From assembly GCA_027625915.1 (NCBI GenBank), contig JANTQA010000060.1, forward strand, positions 372,001 to 436,000: a stretch of 64,000 nt of DNA, given 5' to 3'. A program made the position numbers and the translations under genes. Numbering within the stretch: the stretch's first letter is position 1; each line of letters opens with the position of its first letter. The notes beneath the pieces were generated by a model. The model saw only the letters and a list, made by a program, of their open reading frames with translations. It did no database searches and had not been told where the DNA came from. The DNA comes from Anaeramoeba flamelloides. Lineage: Eukaryota; Metamonada; Anaeramoebidae. This document shows, piece by piece, positions 12,457 through 25,876 of this stretch.

Positions 12457-15400
12457 ATGGAAAATAAGGATCTGTTTCAGAAACAAGATTTGTCACACAA
12501 AGAATCCTTCAATAAGATTTGTGAATTATGTTATGAAGAGCAATACAATTACTATTGCCATGAATGTAAATTGTATATTTGTTCAAAATGTAGCTCCTCT
12601 CTTCACTATAACAAGGATCTCCAAACTCCACACCAAATTACCAAAATTAATACAAACCAACCAAGTAACATTCTTATTCTTATTCTTTTTGTTTTCTTTT
12701 GTATTAACCGATTATTTCTTTTTCACTTCACTTGATAAAAATATGGAACAAAAAAAAAAAAACTAAAAACATAAAAAACAAACATCAAAATAATCAAACA
12801 AAAAAATAAACAAACAAACATTATTTCTGAAAAATATGGATCAAAAATTAATTTGATCTCCGCAACCAAAATCAACCTTAACGATGATCTTACTAACAAA
12901 ACTCAATTCAAAAAAAAATAGGTGAGAAAGGAGATCACCAAAGGATTTTTAAAAATGAATTAAACAACGCACAAATTTTTACAGGGAATAAAATTGGATC
13001 TGGCAGAAATTATTTGTATGATCAAAAAAAAGAACACAGGCAAGTGTTAAAAATAAAACTTCAAAACAATCTGGTTACAATCCCAGTAAATTTAAAATAT
13101 GAAAACAAAACGAATACGAGAAACTCCGAACAATATAGGTTTGGAAAGGTATTAGACGAAGAGGAGTCTGATGAAGAGGAAGAGGAAGAGAAAGAGGAAG
13201 AAGAAGAAATTGAAGAAATGGAAATAGAAATAGAAAAAGAGAAAGAAAAAGAGAAAGAGAAAGAGAAAGAGAAAAAGAAAAAGAAAAAGGAAGAGAAAGA
13301 GAAAGAGGAAGAGAAAGAGAAAGAGAGAAAGAAAGATAAAGAAAAAAAAAAACGATTAATTGGAGAGGAATCTGATGTCAATGATAACGATTACAGGTAT
13401 TATGATGGCGTTTATGGAAATGGTGGTGATGATGAAAAAGAAGATGAGGAATTAAAAAACAAAATCAAAGGAAAAAAATCAAAGAGAAATAAAAAAATAA
13501 TAAAACAGAGAAAGTTAGTTAGAAAAAGGAAAGCCCAGGTGAAAGAGAAATTCGACCCCGAAGAAGAGGAGTTTGAAAGGAAAATGGCAAAAGAAAACCC
13601 AATAAAAAACGAAGAAATTGTAAGCTTTCTGAATGAACCAGAAAAAATTAGCACCTACAATATCAATAGCCCATTTAATAATTGTGTGTCAAGGCTTGGG
13701 TGGCTTTGTAGTAAGCAAAGCATGATCGAGCCAAATTTGGAAATCATAAAGTTCTTTCTCAAACTTGGATCCGATTGTAATTTTTCTGTGCCCAAATACC
13801 ATAACGTGACCCCCTTTCAACAATATTGTAACAAATATGATGAAATTAACAAAGAAAGAGAGGAGATTTTAAAATACTTTTTACTAAGGGCGAATGCGAA
13901 TTTATTTCTGAAGAATAATCGAAAAAAGAATGCGATCTATTATTTATCGAAGAAACGGAATTCGGCAAGAATTGTGAGGAAGCTATTAATTCTTTATTTC
14001 AAAGAAAAAAGTGAAAAATACATCAAGGATATGAAGAAATATAATTTCCATAAGCTATCATTTCTTAAAAAAAGTTTATCAAAAAACAAGATCGACACAT
14101 TATTTTTTTTCCCACTTTTAGTTTTCACTTTACTTAAAAATGGTAGGTATAACGCATTATCGCGATTGATCACAAAGTACCTACATTTCGGCACGGGTGA
14201 ATTTTCTTTAAATGCTTCTCAAAAACAAAAAAAGATTAATGTTAGTGAAACAGATCGTAGTGTGAATGGAAAAAAAAAAATAAATAATACAAAAAAGGCG
14301 GGAAATAGAAAAGGTAAAAAAAAAAAAAACAAAAAGCCAAATGCTATAACCCAAATTTACGAAAAACAGTCAGGAGCGACTCTATTGCATCTCTTATGCT
14401 TGGTCGGATTCAACAATACACGGAGGGAAATCAAGAGAAAGGGGCACAGTAAGAAGTATCAAAAGGATTCGAACATAGAGAGGGCGAAAGAAATACACAT
14501 TAAATTGGTCTTTAAAGGCCTCAAGGGATTGATAAGGCAAGGAAAGGTAAATTTTAATAAAAAAATGGTTCAAGATTTAACACCTCTTCATTGCTTATGC
14601 TTACAAGAAAACCCACCAATTGCGCTATTGAAATTAATGATCAAATATGGGGCTAGTATTAATCACCAGGATTCTGCAAAGTATACACCCCTACTTTGGT
14701 ATTGTAACCAACAGAACCCAAATCTTGAAGTTCTTAAATTTTTAATTAAAAATCATGCAAGTCCGAACGATGTAAACAGAAGAAATGAAACTGCCTTGCA
14801 TATACTTTGCGATAGAACCAACCCAAACTATAGCATTATAAAATTTTTAATTAAAGAAGGCGCACTTATAAATAAACCAGGTAAAGAAAGTACCACCGCC
14901 TTCCATTGTCTTTGCGATCAAACTAATAATCCGCCTTTCAAAATTGTCAAATTAATGATCAAAAACGGCGCAAATATGAATTTGCAAGATGAATTAGGTG
15001 AAACTTCGATCCACTGCTTATTGAAAAAAGCGAATCCAAGTTATAGAATAATCAAATATTTAATTGAAGAAGGTGCAGATCTTAATATTCAATATTATGA
15101 ATCCAAATTGACACCTTTACATTTTCTTTGCAATAACAGGTGCTGGGATGACATTCAATACTCTAATACTAAGAAGAATTATGCAAGTGATGACGATAAC
15201 GATGGCAATGATGATGATGAGAAAACGAAAACCAATAATGAATTAATAAAAATATTTTCAATATTAATATTAAATGGAGTGAATTTAAATTTGCAAGATA
15301 TTAATTTAGACACTCCTTTGCATCTGCTCTGTAACCATGAAAGGCCATCTTTTGGAATAATTAAATTAATGATTAATAATGGTGCCTCCATTAATATTCA

Positions 15401-17828
15401 AGGATATTATCAAAATACACCTTTACATTGGATTTGCAGCCAAGAGAATTCAGATTCTGATTTGATTAAATTATTTCTTGAAAACGGCGCCAATATTAAT
15501 ATATTAAACCAAGACAATAAAACCATTTTACATTTACTTTGTGAAAAAAATATAGACCCGCCAAGGAAAATAATCAAAATATTAATAGATAAGGGCATTG
15601 ATATAAATTCCAGGGATATTAATTTAGACACCTCTTTACACTTTCTCTGTAACCAAGAAAGGCCATCTTTTGAAGTAATTAAATTAATGATTCAAAATGG
15701 TGCACATATTAATTCGGAAGGTTATTCGAATCAAACTCCGTTACATTGGCTTTGTAGCCAAGAAGTCCCAAATTATGATGTTATTGAATTCTTTATAAAA
15801 AATAAGGCATTGATTAACGCACCAAATGAAGATAATGATACCCCAATGCATTTACTTTGTGGATCGCTGAATTGTGATGTTGGTTCTGATAGTGAAGATG
15901 ATGAAATTATTATTTTTAAAAAAAGAAAGTTAAAATATACCACTAAACGATCTCAAAAAAAGGACGACGATGATGATGAGAATGATCATGATCAGATAGA
16001 AAAAATGAAAACGGAATCAGAAGAAAGTGAAGATGAAGATGTAGACGAAGATGAAGCGAGTAATGACAATAAACTTGAAAATATCAAAAATCTGAAAAAT
16101 ATTGTAACTTTATTTATAAATAATGATGTAGATCTAACTCTTATTAATAATAATGGCTTCACCCCATTTCATTGCTATTGCCTTCAAAAAAACACGTCTT
16201 TGGATGTATTGAGTGTATTCTTTAATGCTGTTGACTTAAATGTTTTAAAGGCAACTGATAAGGCAACGGCTTTGCACATAGTTTGTCAATCAAATAATCC
16301 TTCAATAAAGACAATACAGACATTAATTGATCATAAAATTGATTTAAACCTCCTTACAGAAGAGAAACAAAAAACTGCGCTTCATTACCTTTGTAAAAGA
16401 GAAAATCCTTCATTCAAAGTCATAAAATTACTACTTGATAACAAGGCAAAAATAAACATTCAAGATTATAAATTAAGAACGCCATTGCATTTATTAATGA
16501 AAATTACATTTAATCAAAACAATATCCAAAAAATCAAAACATTAATTCCAATTCTCAAGCTATTTCTCAGGAATAAAGCCGATTTAAAAATAAAAGACAA
16601 GGGTAAAAACAGTGTTTTCCATTTAATTATTGATGATATAGAGACTTACAATCAGCGCATCTTATTAGAAGTTTTTAAATTATTACTTGATAGTATCGAT
16701 TTTAATGATAAAAGGAATCAAAAATTTTCTTATGCCATTTTTAAATATATAATATATGAAACAACATCATCTTCGATAGATTTGTATTTCCCCTTTATCA
16801 AATTGTTTTCCCAAAGCGGATTTGATCTCAACTACCAAGATCGTAAGAATAAGAAGAACACGATTCTACATTCATACTTTGAAAACTTAAGCAACCCTTC
16901 ATTAGAATTGGTCAAATATCTTGTGAGACAGGGTATAGATATTAATCTTCAAAATGAATTGCTCCAAACGCCGGTACATATTTTTTGTAATGAAATTCAA
17001 TTCCATCGAACAAAACTTTACAAGCATATGAGTACTTCAAAAACAAAAATTGAATTTCACAAGAGGAAACAGAAAAATCAAATAAATCAGAAAAATCAAA
17101 TTGAAAATGATCCAGAAAGGAAAAACCAAATTGAAAATGATCCAAAAAGGGAAAACCAAATTAAAAATGATCAAAAAAAGAAAAATAATAAAGCTACACA
17201 AGATTTATTGTATATTTCCTTTTTTAAATTCTTTCTTAAAAATAACGCAAATCTGGCTTTAAAGGATAATAAGGGCAGAACAGTACTGCACATATTGGTG
17301 TTAAAATTGCAAAAGAATCTGGAATTTTTTCAACAATTTTTCCAATTGTTAATTAGATTTAATAGAATTAATTTAATCAACGCAACCAATTCAAAGGACC
17401 AATCCATTTTGCACATTCTTTGCCGATGCAAAAATTCAAATTCTGATTTGATTAAATTATTACTTGAGTTCAATGCAGACATTAATGCCCAGGATCACAA
17501 TCTTGATACCCCGCTGCACATGATGTGCTACAACACTCGAAGAGATGGGCACAAAACTGATGTTATTAAATGGCTCCTTGACAAGCGAGTAGACACCAAT
17601 CTTTTAAATAAAAAAAATTTCCCTCCCATTTTTGCCGTTTGTGTAAATTCAGATAACTATAACATTATTAAATTATTTATTCAACACAAGGCTAATCTCA
17701 ATATTACAAACAACAAAACCCAAACTTTACTTGATTTTGTTTACAAAAAATGTAAAATTAATAAAACAAAAATTATTAATCTTTTAAAAAAAAATGGAGC
17801 TAAGAAATTTAGAGAATTAAAGCATTAA
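12457..17828 (+). CDS. B-box zinc finger plus ankyrin repeat protein
   Basis: Two exons, 12457-12664 and 12985-17828, join through a 320-nt phase-1 intron (GTAACA...TTTTACAG) to give 1683 residues. Exon 1 holds a complete B-box: C22, C25, C34, C37, C42, C45, H50 and H59. Exon 2 starts at a tract of E, KE and K repeats (roughly residues 120-190). From about residue 290 onward come some twenty or more ankyrin-like repeats with the signature TPLHxLC...P...VIKLMIxNGAxIN. Acidic insertions split the array (around 15170-15240 and 15880-16075), and a short tandem repeat encoding NQIENDP lies at 17092-17170. B-box and ankyrin modules both mediate protein contacts; a scaffold or ubiquitin-linked role is inference. 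There is no membrane segment. The exon-2 frame has no nearby ATG, which supports the splice from exon 1. An extra small exon within the intron cannot be excluded. Confidence 0.85.
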
Positions 17829-18980
17829 TTATAATTGTTTTTGTTATATTTTTTTTTTTTTTTTTTTTTTTTTGGCGTTTTTTTTTTTGCTTATATTAAT
17901 TTCGATCATCACAATATTGAGATTTATTTTTTTTCATTTATTTTATTTATTTTAATTATATTTTTTTGGATTATCATTGTGATTTTATTTCTTAATTACT
18001 TTACAAAGTATTAAATATTTTTTTTTTTAATTTTTAATTTTTCTTTTTTTAATGTTATTTTTTCTTTATAATCATATAAATCTTTTTGATAATTAAAGAA
18101 TAATCCTTTTTAATTTTTTGTACTTTTTACCTTTTTCTATTGTTTGATATTCCTAAGGACGATTAAGATCTTCCCCTTTTTGGTTTTGTACAAGTGTTTA
18201 GAGGAGGCAAAAGGAATAAAAAATCATTTTAAGAATTTGGACACTTGTTGATGATAAGATCATAAGGGAACTGAACTCGCTCTGATTTGATCCGAAGAAA
18301 ACATTACTTAACTGAAAAGATCTTAAATGGATTTGGCAATAAAATCAAACGGAATCCAGCAAAAGTGACTTAAATTCATTCTTAAGTAAAGAGAAGTGAA
18401 TTGAACTTTTCGAATAATCTCCCCAATTGGGAATTGAGCTGGGATAAGATTGTTGGGTCTAGATCTTGGTCTGAGATTCTACCAAAACAAGTTTTGTGAA
18501 ACTTGAATATAAATTAAATAATAAAAAAAAAAAAAAAAATATTTGGAAAACAAATCCATATTCGAAAAAATCATTGCTCTATGGATGGTACTTATCTATA
18601 AAGTTCTAAAGAACTTAATAAAGTAACTTATTTCATTTGATCTATAGCTGTTCAAATATTTAGATCTCTTTATTAAACCAAATTATCATGGTGATCAAAA
18701 AAAAATCGACAGAAATGGAAGTTATCACCAACCCATTCAACACTTTACATGTAAAAAAACTTTTAAACGGAGTTTTTGGCATTTTTGTTTTTTATTTTTT
18801 ACTCTCTTCCATTTCTTTTTCTTCTTTCTCTTTTTCTAGTTTTTGTTTCATTTAAAATTCATTTTTTTTCATTTATTAAAGAAATGGTTATTCGATGAGT
18901 TAAAAAAAGATCAATATAATTACTCATAAAAAAAAAAGCTAAATAAAATCTTGGCTTTATGATATAGCTGTCGAGTAACA

Positions 18981-19390
18981 AGCGTAAATATGGAATGTGT
19001 AAAAAATTAAGTTTTTACAATTTTAGAGATAAATTAGAGGTTTTGATATAAAACTTATTTTATCACAATATTGTTATGAAATTCGTGATAATATGTACAT
19101 ATCACTGTTATTTCAGCTTTATTACTAAAAATCATAAAAAGCGTAATAATGGTAATAAATTGAGATATAATAAAAATTGTGATAAAAAGAAAAATATTAT
19201 TTACAATCACCTTACAAAAATCTCTTGACATTTACAAAGCCTTGAGACTTTTACAACACTTTTCCCCTTTAATAATGTCAGAAAGTGTTTGTAAGGGTTC
19301 TGAACTGTCTTCAATTGTTTGAAATTTTTAAAAAACAGAAACTTTTATAAACAGAATGAGATTGTTTGTAATGGAAAAATGTTTTTTTTT
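18981..19390 (-). repeat. R1 element, terminal fragment
   Basis: This is the reverse complement of the right end of the full R1 copy (about 42800-43213). It begins GTAAATATGGAATGTGTAA, then TAGAGGTTTTGATAT, and later AAAATCTCTTGACATTTAC and AACAGAATGAGATTGTTTG. Only the outer quarter of the element is present. Confidence 0.65.
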
Positions 19391-19556
19391 TTCATTTTTT
19401 TTTTTTTTAGACAATATAAAATTTCAGTAGAAATTATGTGATCAAACTAATACTGTTAAATAAAAAAAAATACCGGACAAAAATTTCATTTACCATTCCA
19501 ATTTTTTTTTTCAAGCAATACATCAAAATTTGTTTTTAATTTCTTAGGAATTAGCC

Positions 19557-19624
19557 TAGGGAGATTAGTGGTAAGCGCGCGACCACTTGGTTTGAGAAAT
19601 GGGTAGGGGTTCGAATCCACCGAA
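19557..19624 (+). other. tRNA-like A/B-box sequence (SINE head or tRNA relic)
   Basis: An A-box-like TTAGTGGTAAGCGC is followed about 30 nt later by GGGGTTCGAATCC, a near-perfect Pol III B box. The local GC content is far above background. I could not fold a good acceptor stem, and the T-stem has two mismatches, so a working tRNA is unlikely. A tRNA-derived SINE promoter or a degraded tRNA gene fits better. Confidence 0.4.
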
Positions 19625-19665
19625 TTCAAACTTTTTTCGATAACGTCAAACGAAGCTAAACCTTA

Positions 19666-19862
19666 CAGTCAGTTTCACTTTTAAGGCACAAACTTTCAAC
19701 GAAATTTAAGGCACAAAAAAAATTTCAAATTAAGGCACAAAATTTGGAATTTTAATTTTTACAATTTATTTTACTAGAAGCTGAATTTTGTGCTTTAATT
19801 TGAGATTTTTTTTGTGCCTTAAATTTCGTTGAAAGTTTGTGCCTTAAAAGTGAAACTGACTG
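19666..19862. mobile_element. MITE-A copy 2
   Basis: The ends are CAGTCAGTTTCAC and GTGAAACTGACTG, flanked by TA at 19664-19665 and 19863-19864. Each arm holds three TTAAGGCACAAA-type blocks, and the arms pair over about 80 nt. Well-preserved symmetry suggests a fairly recent insertion. Confidence 0.88.
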
Positions 19863-20059
19863 TAAAAACTTATGGTATACCAAGTCGAGAACGCTTAAGA
19901 ATTACTTCTTAAATCATTTATAACTTTATTGAAATAAATCAAGTGAAAGAACAAATCTGATCTGAGATATTGCAAAGTGAAGTTTAAAAATGAGGGGAAG
20001 TAAGGTTTGAGGAAGCTAGTTTTTATTGATTATTTTTGATAAATTTGGTCAATTTTGGA

Positions 20060-20180
20060 AACTCAAAAAATGAGTTATCGGATCTGTATTTTTAATGAAT
20101 ATAATGTTGTAAAAAATTGAGTTTTTGAAATATCTTAAAAAAATGAGTTTTTGGAATATCTTAAAAAATTGAGTTTTCTA
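20060..20180. repeat. Short tandem units upstream of the protease/transposase element
   Basis: Three imperfect units of about 27 bp carry TGAGTTTTTGGAATATCTT and an A-run, with shorter AAAATGAG blocks before and after. The position just 5' of the element's first frame would suit subterminal transposase-binding repeats, but no matching set was seen at the right end. Confidence 0.4.
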
Positions 20181-20375
20181 GGATTTTAAATTTTCTGAAA
20201 AAATGACGTATTTCAAAATTATGTTAAAATCATTTTTTGTCATTTAACTTTATTAAAAAAATTACTTTCATGGAATTAAACAATTCAAATCGTAAACGAA
20301 AACAAAATAAGAGCACGAAAACAAAAAAATTCAACAAAAAAAAGAAGATTCAACACTCATGTTTATCAAAAGTAT

Positions 20376-21251
20376 GTGAAGTTACTTGAGAATAACTCAA
20401 ATAAAAACAAGAACGAAGATCTTATTAACTCAAATTTTGATTTATTGGATAAAAGCAATGTTCTAATGAAGACAATAAACGATGAAAGAAAAAGAAAATA
20501 TAAATTTTCAGGGGATGATATTAAATATAAGAAAAGAAAAATTAACAACAAAAAAGGTAAAATAATTAGTTTACAAAATCAAACCTCTTTATTTAATTTT
20601 GACATAAATTATTTTTTCAAAAATCAAGAGATTTTTTTTCAGAAATATTCGTCTTTATTTAAATTTATTATGAATCAGAAACAAATCAATACATTGAATG
20701 AAAACCAAATGATTGAGGATAATGTGATTAATTTTTTTATTAAATATTTTTATTGTTTATTAGACGAAAATTTATTAGATAAAATTTCAATTTTTAATAG
20801 TTTTTTCATTTCGAAAATTGTAGAGCAAAATCCAACTTTTCATCCAAAAAAATGGATATATAAAAACAATTCTCAAAATAAAAATATTTGGATAATTCCT
20901 ATTCATATGAGAGAGCATTGGTTTCTTATACTTATTAAATTTTCAAAAATTAATAATTCGTATTCAATTTATATTTTTGATTCTTTGCAAAATTATTTAA
21001 AAAATGAACAAAAACAAATTTTTTATTCATTATTTAAAACATTATCAACAATAAAAATCAATAACAAAAAATATACTAATTATCGTACTTTTCACGTTGA
21101 GGTACAACAACAAAATAATAATTATGATTGTGGGTTATTTTTAATTAATAACATTTATTACTTATTTAAATATATCTCATCACCACAAAATTTTCAATCT
21201 TTGACTAACAAAAAAATTAAAAAACTTTTTTTCTTAACCAAAAAACAATAA
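20376..21251 (+). CDS. Ulp1-type (C48) cysteine protease of a DNA transposon
   Basis: This 291-codon open block ends with a complete-looking Ulp1 core. REHWFLILIKF supplies the catalytic His, YIFDSLQNY the Asp, and QQQNNNYDCGLFLI the oxyanion Gln and the nucleophile Cys. The N-terminal part is basic (KRKYKF, KKRKINNKK), perhaps for nuclear entry or DNA binding. The first codon at 20376 is GTG and there is no good ATG in frame. An ATG-led basic stretch at 20271 in another frame suggests one lost base in an A-run. Family knowledge: such enzymes cleave SUMO- or ubiquitin-like conjugates or polyproteins. Substrate here is unknown. A host gene is possible but less likely given the neighbours. Confidence 0.7.
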   Translation: MKLLENNSNKNKNEDLINSNFDLLDKSNVLMKTINDERKRKYKFSGDDIKYKKRKINNKKGKIISLQNQTSLFNFDINYFFKNQEIFFQKYSSLFKFIMNQKQINTLNENQMIEDNVINFFIKYFYCLLDENLLDKISIFNSFFISKIVEQNPTFHPKKWIYKNNSQNKNIWIIPIHMREHWFLILIKFSKINNSYSIYIFDSLQNYLKNEQKQIFYSLFKTLSTIKINNKKYTNYRTFHVEVQQQNNNYDCGLFLINNIYYLFKYISSPQNFQSLTNKKIKKLFFLTKKQ

Positions 21252-22560
21252 AATTTTCAAGAATTGATTTTAAAAGAATCGTCGAAACTTTTCGTATTCT
21301 AAAAAATATAAATTTTAAATCAAAAATTATTGCAAATCAAGAAAAAAAAATAAAAATTAATACTCAAGATAAGGATAAAACATTAAAAAAAGACTCATCT
21401 ACGACCGGTTCACCAATTGGTTTGATAAATTTTGGTTCTACTTGTTATATAAATGCAATTATCCAACAACTATTTCATTTATCCGATTTTAAAGATTCTT
21501 TATTTCGTCTTAAAAAAATAATTTAAAAAAAATTATTTAAAAAACTAAAGAATGGTGGTAATGTTTCGGAGTTTTTAAAATCATTTATAAAAGATTATAA
21601 ATTTTGGGGTGAAAATATTAATTTAAAACAACAACAAGATGCTCATGAATTTTTATGTTCAATATTTAATGATTTAGATATGAAATCAACAAATATCCGT
21701 AGAAATATAAAAATGAAAAAGAAAAAAATCTTAACAATTGGAAAAAATAATTTATATACTCAAGTTTTGAATCTACAGTCAGTTTCACTTTTAAGGCACA
21801 AACGTTCAACTAAAATTAAGGCACAAAAAAAATCTCAAATTAAGGCACAAAATTTTGGATTCTAGTAAAATAATTTGTAAATATTAAAAATTCCAAATTT
21901 TGTGCCTTAATTTGAGATTTTTTTGTGCCTTAAATTTCGTTGAAAGTTTGTGCCTTAAAAGTGAAACTGACTGTATTTAATTTAAATTTATTACAAACAA
22001 TTAAGTGTAATTTTTCTGAACATAAAGAATTTAGTAAAATGATAACAGATACTTTTTTATCTATTTCCATCAAAGAGACTTTAAACAAATCATTAGATGA
22101 TTTTTTTTTAAATAATATACTTGATTTCAAGAATAAATATCATTGTAAGAAATGTAAAAAAATATGTTCAAGCAGAACAAAAATTTCAAATATTATCATT
22201 ACCAAAATATTTGATTATTCAATTGAAAAGATATAAATCTGATAATTATTCAAATCATCTATTGAAAGAAAATGAATATATACCCCTTGAAAAAAACCCT
22301 AAATTTGGATAAATATTGTTCAAAAAAAAATATTAAACAATGAATCGTGTATATATAACTTGACTGGATGTGTTTTTCATCGCGGGCCATCTTTACAATC
22401 CGGACATTATTTTTCGACCGTTAAAAATAATTCAAATAAATGGTTTTTATGTGATGATAATAGTGTCAAAGAAATTAATTTTGAAACTATCTGTGGTTAT
22501 AATCAAAAAAAAAATAACCAAAATATTTATTTATTAATTTATAAAAAAAAAATATTGAAA
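21250..22560 (+). pseudogene. USP-type (C19) deubiquitinase, broken, transposon-borne
   Basis: Ubiquitin-specific protease landmarks appear in correct order. A Cys box GLINFGSTCYINAIIQQ lies near 21415-21470, and QQQDAHEFL near 21630-21655. A zinc-finger pair CKKC lies near 22145, followed by LPKYLIIQLKRY near 22205-22235. The His box SGHYFS and NKWFLCDDNSVKEI lies at about 22397-22475. The frame changes several times, and a MITE-A copy lies between the QDAHEFL and finger regions. Upstream, it overlaps the end of the Ulp1 frame by a few codons, so the two may once have been one polyprotein. USPs remove ubiquitin; whether this served the transposon or was captured from the host is unknown. Confidence 0.72.
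21776..21973. mobile_element. MITE-A copy 3, inserted in the USP block
   Basis: The TA duplications are at 21774-21775 and 21974-21975. The ends CAGTCAGTTTCAC and GTGAAACTGACTG pair perfectly for 27 nt and almost perfectly for about 85 nt, leaving a loop of about 25 nt. Three TTAAGGCACAAA blocks lie in each arm. This is the most symmetrical, hence probably the youngest, copy in the window; it postdates the transposon it interrupts. Confidence 0.92.
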
Positions 22561-22855
22561 CAATTAATATCAAATAACTCCAAAAAAAACCAAATTATGA
22601 AGTTAGTTGACAATTGCAATTTTATAACTCCAATAAAATTAGCACCCCCTTTAAATAAAAATATACAAAAAAAATTAGTATTTTCACCAATAAAAATAAA
22701 AAGAAAATTAGCTAAAATTAAGAAAGAGCAAAATTATAAGGAATTAATTAAAAATGACCAAACAATGAAAGGAAGATTTTGGGATGTATCACCTTTCTTC
22801 AAGAAAAAAAACAACAAAAATCAAAAAATCAATAAAGATATTGAATGATGATTTT

Positions 22856-22970
<115 letters not shown>

Positions 22971-23063
22971 TATTGAAAATTTTTGAAAATTTATCTTCTA
23001 AATTGATTAAATATGAATATATTTTAAAACATAGAAATAATAAAAAGAAAATCAAAAAAAAAA

Positions 23064-24955
<1,892 letters not shown>

Positions 24956-25244
24956 ACATCTATTCTCTGTTAATCAATTGAAAAACTAATTTTTTACATA
25001 CTGAAACACATGAATTTTGATTGAAACTTTTGATTGTCTCAAAGTTTTATATCTCTATCTAAATATTTTATGAATTAAAATTTTGAAATGAAAAAAGAAT
25101 TATAAAATAAGTGATATTGAAAAAAAAATAATATAAGTAAAAAGAAATGTCATTCTAACTTGGTTTATTGGGATTTGATTTGGATATTAGAATAGATTGA
25201 TTGTTGATATTTGGTTGCTTAAATACTTAAATAATCGATCTTGA

Positions 25245-25610
25245 ATATTTTGATACATAGATACTAAATACTTAGATACTTGAAATGGATACTAGATACA
25301 CTTTTAATTGGATAATTAGATACTGGATACTCGAACACTTGGATCTTTGATACTAGGATACTAGGATAATCAGATCATTGATACTAGGATACTGGATATT
25401 TGGATACTTGGACTATTGATACTAGGATACTAGGATACTTGATACTCGGATAATCAGATCATTGATACTGGATACTGGATACTTGATACTGGATACTGGA
25501 TACTGGATACTTGATACTGGATACTTGATACTGGATACTGGATACTGGATACTGGATACTGGAAACTCGGATACTCATATCATTGATACTGGATATTGGA
25601 CACTTGAATA
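25245..25610 (+). repeat. GATACT minisatellite
   Basis: Imperfect units of about 7-10 bp (GGATACT, TGATACT) form higher-order blocks such as GATACTGGATACTTGATACT. Regularity increases toward 25460-25560 and decays on the left (GATACATAGATACTAAATACT). Open frames through it read as ILDTGY repeats but are most likely by-products of the tandem array. Confidence 0.9.
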
Positions 25611-25639
25611 TATTTTGTTTATTAATTGTAGAAAAACTG

Positions 25640-25855
25640 TTAATTATGTTTATTTATGTTTATTTTTGTTTATTTATATTTATTTTTGTTAATTTTTTTA
25701 TTTCTTTGTTTATTTTTTGTTTATTTTTTGTTTATTTTTTGTTTATTTTTGTTTATTTTTTGTTTATTTTTTGTTTATTTTTTGTTTATTTTTTGTTTAT
25801 TTTTTGTTTATTTTTTGTTTATTTTTTGTTTATTTTTTGTTTATTTTTTCTACAT
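25640..25855 (+). repeat. TTTTTTGTTTAT minisatellite
   Basis: About 12 to 14 near-identical 12-bp units TTTTTTGTTTAT span 25705-25850, preceded by looser GTTTATTTTTGTTTATTTAT text. The strand bias (T/G only on the plus strand) is complete over about 150 nt. Confidence 0.92.
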
Positions 25856-25876
25856 TTCTTATAAAAATAAAAACAC

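Larger units (their letters stand above)
17829..20270. other. Intergenic region with repeats and tRNA-like patch
   Basis: After poly-T tracts just downstream of the ankyrin gene come about 300 bp (18140-18500) with higher GC than the surroundings. These hold ACAAGTGTT/ACACTTGT and GATCTT/AAGATC inverted pairs but no open frame. Then follow a partial R1 element, a tRNA-like A/B-box patch, a MITE-A copy and short tandem units next to the protease/transposase element. Confidence 0.5.

Noticed and set aside
13061-13381. Serine/phenylalanine-rich antisense frame opposite the ankyrin gene
   Set aside because: It is a shadow of the GA-rich KE/E-coding tract.
19557-19624. Functional tRNA gene
   Set aside because: The A and B boxes are good, but the acceptor stem could not be formed and the T-stem has mismatches.
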